A stretch of DNA of 44,139 nt from Candidatus Limihabitans stercoravium (GTDB taxonomy: Bacteria > Bacillota > Clostridia > Christensenellales > CAG-314), in the NCBI GenBank assembly GCA_018715495.1, contig DVLO01000018.1, positions 1 to 44,139 of the forward strand, written 5' to 3'. The notes below the pieces were generated by a model. The model worked only from the letters and a program-made list of their open reading frames with translations, was not told the origin of the DNA and did not search any database. Below are positions 1 to 10,100 of this stretch, piece by piece; the first letter of the stretch is position 1; every line of letters begins with the position of its first letter. Made by a program: the position numbers and the translations under genes.

Positions 1-60
1 ATCGATATTATCTACAAAGTAGACATTGCATCCGTTCTGCGTTACAAATTCAAAAAATAA
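1..60 (+). CDS. 3' end of an upstream gene (partial)
   Basis: The first frame is open from base 1 and ends at TAA 58-60, giving a C-terminal tail IDIIYKVDIASVLRYKFKK. A strong terminator follows directly, which supports a real gene end. Nineteen residues are too few to name a family. Confidence 0.5.
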   Translation: MDIIYKVDIASVLRYKFKK

Positions 61-61
61 C

Positions 62-100
62 AAAAAAGGTGTATGGAAAACAACTCCATGCACCTTTTTT
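62..100. terminator. Bidirectional rho-independent terminator
   Basis: A 16-bp stem (62-77 with 85-100, one U-G wobble) encloses a 7-nt loop. The stem base is six A-T pairs, so both strands end in a U-tract. It sits just after the stop codon at 60. Confidence 0.85.
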
Positions 101-201
101 AATGCCCCGATCTTTCCCTCTAAATGTATCCATAAAAATGTGTTAAAACAAGCACACGCCACGGTTGCAAATTGTTTTTTTTGTATCAAGACGTAAATAT
201 A

Positions 202-337
202 GACAGACCCCGTTAGAAGAGAAAAGCCTGCTCGTACAGACGAGGCACAGCCGCGCGTCTGTACGTAAAGAGGACAGACCGAGTTAGAGAGGCAAGTCTG
301 CTCGTACAGACAAGGCAAGCCGCGCGTCTGTACATAA
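202..337. repeat. Tandem pair of about 70-bp hairpin repeats
   Basis: Two similar units start at 202 and 273, a 71-bp period, each beginning GACAGACC and followed by a GTTAGA word. Each contains a hairpin. Unit 1 pairs CGTACAGACG (233-242) with CGTCTGTACG (256-265). Unit 2 pairs GTACAGAC (304-311) with GTCTGTAC (326-333). The loops share a GC-rich word. This is REP/BIME-like intergenic DNA. No coding signal was seen between 103 and 560 apart from this repeat and the promoter at 538. Confidence 0.6.
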
Positions 338-537
338 TAAATACTGGCAGGAAACATAATGGCCGCCTTTTGAAAGCGTTTACCGATTTCACAGAATAAA
401 CCAAAGCAATGTCGATTCGACAAGCCGCTTGGTTGGAGCGCGGCAGGAGGCGAGCGTTTTACGTGTATGCTGCGACCTGTTTGGATAAGACTCCCGATCG
501 TCCGCATCTGTCGGTATGCCCCTTGTTCGACAAACGG

Positions 538-566
538 TTGCGGAAAAGGGGAATATGTGTTATTAT
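538..566 (+). promoter_or_regulatory. Probable promoter of the first LRR lipoprotein gene
   Basis: TTGCGG (538-543) and TATTAT (561-566) are separated by exactly 17 bp, about 100 bp before the ATG at 670. The -35 box is imperfect. Confidence 0.45.
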
Positions 567-669
567 ACCTGTTAATTGAGAAGTGATAGTTTACGGATCT
601 CTATAATAATAACGTATGGCGCTGCTTTTATTAATGCGAAGCAGACGTTTGACCGCAGGGAGGTTACTG

Positions 670-2931
670 ATGAAAAAACATTTTATTGCCCTTTTAAGCA
701 TGATGATGTGCTTCGTGCTGTCCGTCGGTATTTTTACCGCTTGCGACACCGAAACGGAAGTTCCGAAAAAATACACGATATCTTTTTATGACGGCGATGA
801 ACTCGTTGATACGATAGAAACTTACGGCAACGAAGAAATATCGATGCCCGCAGCGCCCAAGAAAGAAGGATTTACGTTCAAGGGCTGGTTTTCGGATAAG
901 GGTATATGGAAGGATGAATTGACAAAGGATACTTTTGTCGGACAGGTATTGACGGAAGACGTCAACGTCTATGCGTATTACCTCGAAAACGAAACGCCTG
1001 TCGCTTCGGAATACACGATCACATTTTATATAGACGGGGAGGCGGTCGATAGCATAGAAACTTCGGGAAACGAACGCCTGACGTTGCCTGTCGCGCCGGA
1101 GAAGGACGATCATACTTTTGAAGGCTGGTTTTTCGATAACGGGACATGGCAGGAACGGTTGACGGCAAACACATACGAAGAAACTCCGCTTACGGAAGAC
1201 GTGAGCGTGTATGCGTATTACAAAAAGATCGGAGGATCGGAGCCCGAACAACCGCAGGAATATACCGTGATTTTCGATACCGACGGCGGAACGTATGTAA
1301 GCGATATGATAGTATCGGTCATAGACCGATCGCCGGAAACGACAAAAGACGGATATGAGTTCGAAGGCTGGTATACGGATAAAACTTTCTCGAACAAAAT
1401 CTCTTTCCCGTACGAGGTGACGGAAGACTTGACGCTTTATGCGAAATGGACGCAGAGCGGATCGGAAAAGATCGTTTTCTCCGTTGACGCCAACGGCGTT
1501 CTGACGGGAGTGAGCGGTCTGTCGGGAAGCGACATAACGGTAGAGATCCCGTCCGAGGTCAACGGCATCACGGTCACGGAGATAGGAAAGGACGTTTTCA
1601 AGGATAACAAGAACGTCGGCAGACTTATCATTCCCGATTCCGTGACGAAACTCGGTTATCGGATGTGCTCCGGCTGTACGGCTTTGAGCGAAGTGCGCCT
1701 GCCTGCCGGACTTACGGTGATACCCGACGAGGCTTTCGACGGATGCTCGTCGCTGCGAACGGTTAACTTCCCCGATACTTTGAAGGAGATCCGTTCCGAC
1801 GCTTTCTGCGGCACGGATCTGACTGAGTTTATCGCGCCGGATTCGCTCACAAACGTGTGGTCCTACGCTTTTAAGGATTGCGCCGCTCTCTCGGCGGTCG
1901 AACTGAAAAATGTGCGCGGCGTAGGAGACGGCGCTTTCGAGAACTGCACGGCTTTGCGATCGATCCGTTTATCGGATAAAATGACGGAGCTGTCCGATCA
2001 TATATTCGACGGATGTTCGTCGCTTGCGGATATCGATATGCCGGACAATCCGATAGCCGTATCGTTTTCCGTGTTTAACGGAACGGCGTATTACAATGAA
2101 CCGTCCAATTGGGAAAAGGGAGTGCTCTATGTGGACAGCTATCTCATAGCGGTTAGCAAGGATTTTGCTCCGCTGACCGAATATACGGTAAAAGACGGCA
2201 CGATAGTGATCGCGGACGATGCGTTTTCCGGAGTCGGTTATTCGTCGAAACTGAAGAAGATGACATTGCCGACCGGCTTGTATCGCATCGGGCAGTACGC
2301 TTTCTCAAAGCTCTTTTCGCTTACCGAGATCAATATCCCCGATACGGTGCGTTCCATCGGTTACGGAGCGTTCAGCGGAACGGGATACGACGCGGATACG
2401 AACTATATAAACGGCGGATTGTATATAGGAAATTGGCTGGTGGCGGTCAATAATGTTGCCATGACTTCGTTCACGGTACAGGAGGGGACAGTCGGCGTGG
2501 CTGACGGAAAAGATACGTCGCTTTTCCCGACGAGAGCGCAGAAGATCACCGTTTTGGAGTTGCCTTCGTCGTTAAGATATATCGGGTCGCGGAGCTTTGC
2601 CCGTCTTAGGATCACGGAACTGAGACTGCCGTCGGAGCTGCAGACGTTGGGCAACGGCGCATTTGCGAGTTGCTCGGCATTGAATACCGTAAATCTCGGC
2701 GATTGTTCCGGGTTGGAGAGCATAGGCGAAAAAGCGTTTTCCGAGGCGGCGATCTCGGAAATAACGATCCCCGAAAGCGTGGTTTCCGTTGGCGAACCGG
2801 TTTTCAACAACAATACGGTCGATCTTACGGTCATTTGCGAAGTAGCGGAAAGACCCGAAGGTTGGGATCCGGATTGGTCTTATACTTACAGACAGGGTAC
2901 AGAGATAACGGTAGAGTGGAAAAATAGATAA
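670..2931 (+). CDS. BspA-like leucine-rich-repeat surface lipoprotein with InlB B-repeats
   Basis: The ATG at 670 is chosen over upstream in-frame starts because a GGGAGG-type ribosome site precedes it and a signal peptide begins there. The peptide is MKKHFIALLS, a hydrophobic stretch, then lipobox FTAC with Cys25 as the likely lipidated residue. Three InlB B-type (Listeria-Bacteroides) repeats follow, each ending in a GW...Y(A)YY or YAKW motif (roughly residues 35-275). The rest is an LRR_5/BspA array with repeated words of the type 'F.GCSSL..V.LP..L..I'. Two 'GLYIGNWLVAV'-like islands interrupt the array. Such proteins are usually exported, lipid-anchored and involved in surface binding; the ligand is unknown. 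It has its own promoter and a higher GC content than the operon at 4 kb, so the two LRR loci are probably independent. Confidence 0.85.
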   Translation: MKKHFIALLSMMMCFVLSVGIFTACDTETEVPKKYTISFYDGDELVDTIETYGNEEISMPAAPKKEGFTFKGWFSDKGIWKDELTKDTFVGQVLTEDVNVYAYYLENETPVASEYTITFYIDGEAVDSIETSGNERLTLPVAPEKDDHTFEGWFFDNGTWQERLTANTYEETPLTEDVSVYAYYKKIGGSEPEQPQEYTVIFDTDGGTYVSDMIVSVIDRSPETTKDGYEFEGWYTDKTFSNKISFPYEVTEDLTLYAKWTQSGSEKIVFSVDANGVLTGVSGLSGSDITVEIPSEVNGITVTEIGKDVFKDNKNVGRLIIPDSVTKLGYRMCSGCTALSEVRLPAGLTVIPDEAFDGCSSLRTVNFPDTLKEIRSDAFCGTDLTEFIAPDSLTNVWSYAFKDCAALSAVELKNVRGVGDGAFENCTALRSIRLSDKMTELSDHIFDGCSSLADIDMPDNPIAVSFSVFNGTAYYNEPSNWEKGVLYVDSYLIAVSKDFAPLTEYTVKDGTIVIADDAFSGVGYSSKLKKMTLPTGLYRIGQYAFSKLFSLTEINIPDTVRSIGYGAFSGTGYDADTNYINGGLYIGNWLVAVNNVAMTSFTVQEGTVGVADGKDTSLFPTRAQKITVLELPSSLRYIGSRSFARLRITELRLPSELQTLGNGAFASCSALNTVNLGDCSGLESIGEKAFSEAAISEITIPESVVSVGEPVFNNNTVDLTVICEVAERPEGWDPDWSYTYRQGTEITVEWKNR

Positions 2932-2987
2932 GGTATCCGTTATCGGCATTGCGGGGCTGATCTTCCCCGAGAGGTTTTCGCTGCGCA

Positions 2988-3152
2988 TTATATTGGGAGC
3001 ATATATGCGCATTGCGCTTGTCTGCGGTACGGATAGCAGGTCTTGCTGACATTTGCCGTAATCAGGTCTTCATCGGTGATGTATCCGACACCTGTAATCT
3101 TTGTGTTTTCGATCTTTCCTAACTTGGTGATCGAGTAGATAACCTTTTTCAT
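2988..3152 (-). CDS. Small hypothetical protein (54 aa), possibly a truncated gene
   Basis: On the minus strand an ATG (complement of 3150-3152) is preceded by TAAGGAG at good spacing. The frame runs 54 codons to TAA (2988-2990). The protein begins MKKVIYSITKLGKIENTKIT and continues GVGYITDEDLI, which looks like normal coding sequence. The last dozen residues (CYPYRRQAQCAYMLPI) look out of character, so a longer gene may have been cut by a deletion. It points towards the LRR gene, ending 57 bp from its stop. No family is recognised. Confidence 0.45.
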   Translation of the reverse strand: MKKVIYSITKLGKIENTKITGVGYITDEDLITANVSKTCYPYRRQAQCAYMLPI

Positions 3153-4010
3153 TTGCTTCAAATCTCCTTATTTTTTATTTTTGCCTTTCGGCAGTGGCTA
3201 AGGACCACCGAATGAAGCACGAATCGGTCAGTCTGCAAGTGTAGCCTCTCGGAAGTCAACGACAAAGAAAAAATTATTGCGTCGGTTTGTCGAGCCTGAT
3301 TGCAATCACGGAATAATAAAAGAACAGCCACACTCTTGATCGAGTATGACTGTCCTTTCTTTTTATGGTTTCTGCAATAAATTTTTCCGTTGTAAGAAAA
3401 TATACAGCAGGTAGTTGTTTCCGTCTTAGAAAAGTAGTCGGTGTAATTTGCATGAAATTTGCAAGATAGTGAGCGCAGAAAAACACATAATTTTTTGTAT
3501 AAGCGATGTGCAGATTTGTAATTTATTGCTAAGTCAAATATGCTATGTGAAGTTGCAAAACAATACCACGTACATTGAAATTCATATAATTGCGGAAGTT
3601 GGAATTCCTGCTTCTGCTTTTTATTTTACTTTTTTTAAATCAAATATTTTTATATAAATCAGTGGCGGTGTAGTAAATTGAGTTTTGTTGCGTAAAAGTT
3701 TCATTTGATACTAAATCAATTACAATTGCGTATTGTAATTTTCAGCAAAAAACAGAATTTCTCTGCAATTTGAAACAGATTTAATCCGGATGGTGAGTTT
3801 TGTGCGTGTTTCAGCATAAAGTATAAAATCGCACTGCAAATCACTGGAATTCTGATTTTTATAAATGTTCATTTTATGTCAGAATACGTCCGTCAAAAGG
3901 GGACGTTTTCAGTTTTTGTCATTGTTATAAACCAGTTATGTCATTGTGTCTAAAGTAAGAAAAAAATCCAATTTTTTGCCGATTTTATTGTGAAAATGAC
4001 CTTTGATTTT
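3153..4010. other. Long intergenic region without convincing genes
   Basis: The region becomes strongly AT-rich from about 3,450. I see the terminator-like hairpin at 3324-3360, several short ORFs lacking ribosome sites, and scattered repeats of TTTGAAACAG/TTTCAG words. No ORF with protein-like composition was found. It may hold remnants of an old insertion. Confidence 0.4.
3324..3360. terminator. Terminator-like hairpin
   Basis: ACAGCCACACTC (3324-3335) pairs with GAGTATGACTGT (3342-3353) at 10 of 12 positions around a 6-nt loop. It is followed by CCTTTCTTTTT on the plus strand, and A-rich sequence precedes it, so either direction is possible. No gene clearly ends here. Confidence 0.35.
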
Positions 4011-4039
4011 TTGACAATATCATTTAAAAATGGTATTAT
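4011..4039 (+). promoter_or_regulatory. Consensus promoter of the giant lipoprotein/MoxR operon
   Basis: TTGACA (4011-4016), a 17-bp spacer and TATTAT (4034-4039) form a near-perfect housekeeping promoter. It implies a 5' leader of about 85 nt before the AGGAGG (4121-4126) and ATG at 4132. No other strong promoter was seen until 26.6 kb, so the eight genes may be one transcript. Confidence 0.75.
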
Positions 4040-4131
4040 AAAGTATCAACTTTATTTTGGGGTAGTATAAGAAATTCTTTGTGGTACTACAGCAGTGCAT
4101 TACTTCAAAATTAAGGTAAAAGGAGGAGAGT

Positions 4132-7100
4132 ATGATACAATCAACGCATGGAAAGAAGTTCATCGTTTTGTGTTCGGTTCTGATGGCGTTGTGTCTGGCG
4201 TTTTCTACATGTTTGCTTGCAGCGTGTAACCCGGCAGAACAAGCTGTTTCAGGTAATGAAGTGGGCGTTTACTACTATCAACCCACATCACAAAGCCGTG
4301 AAGACGTTGTAACTCTTTCTGAAGGGCTGATCTTTACTTTAAACATAGGCAATGAAGTGAAGAGCGGCAGCTACTTGCTTGAAAATGGAAATCTCACATT
4401 GACAAGCGGTGAAACTGTCATCACCGCCAAGTTGGAAAACAATGTAATTACATTGAATTACAACGGCACGGAGATGAAGTTCCTCAAAAAGCTCTACTAC
4501 ACCGTCACATTCAACACGATGGGCGGAAGTGACATTGCAAGTATCGAAGTATTAAACGGCAAGACATTGTCTAAGCCGTCAGCTGATCCTACTAAGGAAG
4601 GAAACATTTTTCTTGGCTGGTACGCTGATCAGGAATGTAAGACTCCTTATACATTCGGTACTCCAGTGAGCGGCGACATTACGTTGTATGCACGCTGGGC
4701 ACAAATTGAAGAAGGTGCAACAGAATACACTGTAAACTTCAACTTTGGCAACGGTCAGACTACAAGCGTAACAACAATCGGCGGAAGATTGTTCGACCTT
4801 CCCGTTGCTGAAATGGATGGAATGAAGTTTGTCGGCTGGTGGATGAGCATGACCAACAACGGTGACAAGCTCACAGCTTCCGTTTCTGCTTCCACAAACG
4901 GACAAGACGGAACATTGTTTACCGCTGATACAACATTGTTTGCTGTATGGCAACCCAACGATGCAGCTACACAAGCTCCTGCAGTAAACGTTGCAACAGG
5001 TTCAATCAGTTGGAATTCTGTAGGTTCGGCAGCATACTTGCTTACAATCATTGCTCCGGACGGAACAGCAGTGTACAACAATTACCGCACAACAACTACT
5101 ACATTCCCCTTCACATTTGATCAGACAGGTGAATACAAAGTAGAAGTAACTGCAATCAATGCAGGTGGTACAGCTGTTTCCGACACAACAGTACGTTACT
5201 TCACCAACAACGCACTGAACAGAGTTTTCGGTGTCAAGGTAATGGAACCCAGCATCCTTGTGTTCCGTGGCGTTGAAAACGCTGAAGAATACATCCTCAC
5301 AATTGAATGTGGCGATGAACTTCACACTCACACATTGTTCAACAACGGTACATCACTGTACTACAACTTTGCTAACTGCCAGATGAAGAAGGGCGGTATC
5401 AAGTTTACAATTACAGCTGCTGCAGACGGATTTGCTTCATCTGAAACAGTATTTACATACGAACGTAACCTTGAAGCTGTTGAAAACGTTGCAATAAACA
5501 ACGATATCCTTTCTTGGGACGCAGTTGAAGGTGCTAATTACTACATCGTGTCTGACGGCAGTGAAGAAATCCCTGTATTTGGTACAGAATTGTCACTCAA
5601 AAACATGCCTGCAGGTCAGTACACATTTAGTGTAACTGCTGTTGCAAGCGGATTTAACTCGCATGAAGCTACAACTCTTGAATACAACAAGACAACTCTT
5701 GCATTGCCTGAAAACATCAGTCTTTCCGACAAGACATTGAGTTGGACAGCGTCTGCTGACGGCAAATCTTACCAAATTCTGGTAAACGGTAAAGCTGTTG
5801 ACGTTGAAGAAGGTCAGTTGAGCTACGATCTCACATCGTTGCTCACATGGTCTGACGGCGAAAGCTACACGATTCAATTGAAGGTAATCAACGGCAACGC
5901 TTCCGCACTTAGTGACGAAATCGAATTTATTTGTAACGAAATGGGTTCGGAACTCACTTATGAAGCAGGTATCCTTTCATGGAAACCCGTTGCAGGTGCA
6001 TTGAACTACGAAGTAATGCTCAACGGCAAGGTTGTTGAAACAATCACCAACGGTAACAACTTCTATAAGTTCGACACATTGGGCGCAATTGGTGAAAACA
6101 CATTGCAAGTTCGTTTCTCTAAGGACGGTTACACATCCGAATGGGAAACAATCACAGTTACTGCAAACAGAATTTCACTGTACGTAGGTGAAATTGCACT
6201 TGATCCTTTGTACAAGGCAGTGGGCGATCCCATTGAATTGCCCGAAGTAGAATCTCCCGTAGGTCGTGAATTCTACGCATGGTACAACACTCCGAACGGT
6301 CCTGAAAGTAATGGTGCATTGTTTGATCAACCTTTCTTTGCAGGTTCTTCCGAACTGGTACTTTACGCTTACTTCCAACCTAAGACATACACTGTAAACT
6401 TCGCAGATGCTGATGGTATCAACGCAACAACAGTTAAGTACGGCAGTGACTTCACATTCGCTGTTCCCGTTTCAACTGACGCTACCGAAGTATTCGGCGG
6501 TTGGTACAGCGCACCTAACGGTAACGGTTACGCTTACACAGATGCTAACGGTAAATCCTTGTCTGCTTGGGGTATTGCTCAGGACAACACCACTGTTTAC
6601 GCTTACTGGATTGAAGGTGCATTGAGTTACTCTTTGGCAGGAAACAGCTACATTGTAAGCAGTGGCGCACGTATCAACCTTGTTGAATCCGTTACAGTTC
6701 CCGCTACTTACAACGGCCTTGCTGTAACAGGTCTTTCCAGCAGTGCATTTGTAGGTTGCAGTCTGCTTAAAGAAATCAACCTTCCCAACACATTGGAAAC
6801 CATTCCTTCGTCGGCATTTGACGGTTGCTCCGCTCTTGAAGCTGTAAACATCTACGATGCCGAAGCATTGTTTGCACGTTACTCATCAAGTGACGGCGTA
6901 CTGTTTGACAGTGGCGCAGCAGACAATCAACATGCCCCCAGAGTTGTATTTGTTCCTTCCGCTAAAACGGGAACATACACAATTCCTTACGGTGTTGACA
7001 TCATCACACGTTCGTCTTTTGCAAACAGCAGCATCAGCAAGGTTGTAATTCCTTCAAGCGTTAAATCAATTGAAACGGAAGCATTTGCAGATTGCTTGAA

Positions 7101-10100
7101 TTTGTCTGCAGTAGTATTTGAAAACCTTGGTGCAAGCGGTACATTGACAATCGGTGACAGAGCATTTAAAAACTGCGAAGCGCTTACAACAATTACCCTT
7201 CCTGCAAGATTGAGCGAAATCTCCTTGCAGAAATACGATTCACAACTGGGTGACGTATTCAGCACATCCCAACTTGCAGAGTTTGCTGCAGACGCTTTCT
7301 ACGGCTGTGACAATCTTGTAAGTATCAGCGTTGCTGAATCTGTAAATGCAATCTTTACATCTGCTGACGGCGTACTGTTTAAGGACAACGGAAGAACACT
7401 TGTTTACTTCCCAACAGCTAAAACAGCATCCAACTACGAATTGCCTGCAGGTGTTACTGAAATCGCTAACGGCGCATTTGTAAACTCCGCTTTGACAGGA
7501 ACATTGACACTTCCTGCAAGAATCACTAAGATTGGCGAATTCGCATTCGCAGGAACTCGTATCAGCAAACTTGTATTTGCCGGCACAGGTCTCAGCAATG
7601 TAGAAGTAGGCAACTACGCGTTCTTCGGTTGCGACAGCTTGTGGTCTGTAACATTCGAAGCAGGTAGCCTTGTTTCTAAGTTGGGCAAGGGTGCATTCAT
7701 GGAATGTACCGACCTTGAAGAATTCGAAGTTCCCGCATCCATGACGGAAATCGGAACATTGGCATTCTACTGCGAATACGATGACGAAGACTACAAATAC
7801 GATTTCGAAATCAGTTTCGCTGAATCAACCAACCCCATCGCATTGGGTGACAAGTTGTTCTACGGACGTGAATTCTACACACTTGAAATACCTGCAAATG
7901 CAGTTGTTTCTGCGGGTGTACTTTCAGGTGTAACGTTTAACTACCTTGAAGTTGCAGAAGGCAACACTTACTTGGCTGCACAGGATCACATGAACAGCGA
8001 AAGAAAGGTTGGTACTGCAATTTATCTCAAGAATGCTGAAGGTCAAGTTGAAACATTGCTGAAATATGAATCTGATTATTACAGCGGTGATTACACATTC
8101 GATGTTCCAAGTGGTGTCAAGACAATTGCTGCGGGTGCATTTATTGATGTTGGTTCAATTTCTACAGTAACAATCCCCGGATCGGTTACATTGATTGACG
8201 CAAGAGCATTCTACAACACAGAACTTAAAACAATTACATTTGCCGATGACGGTACAGAAAAACTTACAATCGGTGAAGGTGCGTTCTACGGACCTTATGG
8301 CGGTGCTCCCATTACAAGCATTGTTCTTCCGTCCAGAGAAGTAGAAATCGGTAACGAAGCATTTGCTGAAAATGGTGACCTTGAAACTCTTGACCTTGGC
8401 GGAACAATTTCTATCGGTGACCGTGCATTTGCTGAAACAGGTAGCAATCTTGCACTTACAATCCCCAACACTGTTCAATCAATCGGTTTCGAAGCATTTG
8501 CAGGTTCGTACTCCTGCGGAATTGTTTCCGTTGCATTTGAAGCAGACTCTACATTGAAGACAATCGGTGCTAACGCATTTGCCGACAGCAAGATTACTAC
8601 AATTACAATTCCTGCTTCCGTTGAAACAATCGGTGCTGCAGCATTCAGAGATTCGTCCTTGACAGAACTTCTCTTCGAAGAAGGCGACCTGCCTTTGGCA
8701 TTCGGTGTTGCACACGAAAACAGTGTAGGTAACGTTATTTACGGTACTGATATTACCACAATCAACTTCCCCGGAAGATTGACTGAATTGAGCGAAAGAG
8801 CTCTTGCTGTAGGATACTCTTGGAGTGATCCACAGGCAGTAACCGTTACATTCGGTAATCAATACCAAGGATTTAACGAAAGCAAACTTACAACAATCGG
8901 TGCTTACGCATTCGAAAACTTGGGATTGACATCAATTACAATTCCTAAGAGTGTTCAGAACACCGACGTGATCGCAATCGGTAACAACGCATTCGATGCT
9001 TGCTCATTGCTTGAAAGCGTAACATTCGAAGCAGGTGGTACAGGCACAATCACAATCGGTGCAAGTGCATTTGTTGGTTGCAACAGCCTTGAATCCATTA
9101 CATTGCCTGCAAACCTTGGCAACTTCACAGCTGCTGACGGTACAGTAACAGCTGCTTTGGCCAATGGTGTAGGTGTATTCATTCCCGATTACGGTACAAG
9201 CGACTCCAAGTTGGCTAGTATCGAAGTAGCAGACGGAAACGCAATTTACGCTTCCGCTAACGGAATGTTGTACAGCAGTGATTTCACAACACTCATCTTC
9301 TGCCCACCTGCAAAGAGTGGTGTTGTTACAATCGACAAGCGCACTGAAACTGTTGGTTCTAATGCATTCTTGTCCTGCTCAGCAGTTACAGAAATCAACT
9401 TCGAAGAAGGTAGTGTATGTACAGAAATCGAAGCTAACGCATTCGAAAGTTGTAGTGATCTGACAACAATCACACTTCCCGACAGTCTTGAAAAGATTGG
9501 CGCTGACGCATTCTTGAAGTGCAGCAGTTTGACAAGTCTTGAATTGCCTGAATCTTTCAACGCATTCAGCACAAACTTCCTTACAGACTACATCACATCT
9601 ATTACAGTAAGTGAAAACAGTCAGTTCTACAAATCGGTTGACAATGTAATTTACTCTAAGGACGGTAAGGTTCTTGTTTACTCAATGAGTGACGCAAGCG
9701 ACTTCATTGTTCCCGAAGGAACGGAAGTTATTTCCGAAAACGCATTTGGCGGAAGCATTGCTACATTGCAATCTGTAACATTGCCTGCATCTCTTGTGGA
9801 AATCGGCGACAACGCATTCAGCAGTTGTACATCCTTGGCTAGCGTTACATTCGCTGACAACGGCGTAGGCGCTCTGGTAATCGGTGACAGTGCATTCAGC
9901 AATACAGCAATCACCGAAATTGCATTGCCTGCACGTACAATTTCTATCGGTGACGATGTGTTTGGTTCTACAGACCTTGCAAGCGTTGACTTCGGTCAAG
10001 GCAGTCAGTTGACATCTATCGGTAGCAGAGCATTTATGGGTACTGCAATCACCAAGATCGTGCTTCCCGAATCGGTAATCGAACTGGGTGACAACGTATT

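Noticed and set aside
213..404. Minus-strand ORF over the tandem hairpin repeats
   Set aside because: The reading frame only reflects the repeated DNA (the same words appear twice in the translation); there is no ribosome site and no family-like content.
3448..3657. 69-codon plus-strand ORF in the AT-rich gap
   Set aside because: No ribosome site or promoter, and the composition reads as translated AT-rich intergenic DNA.
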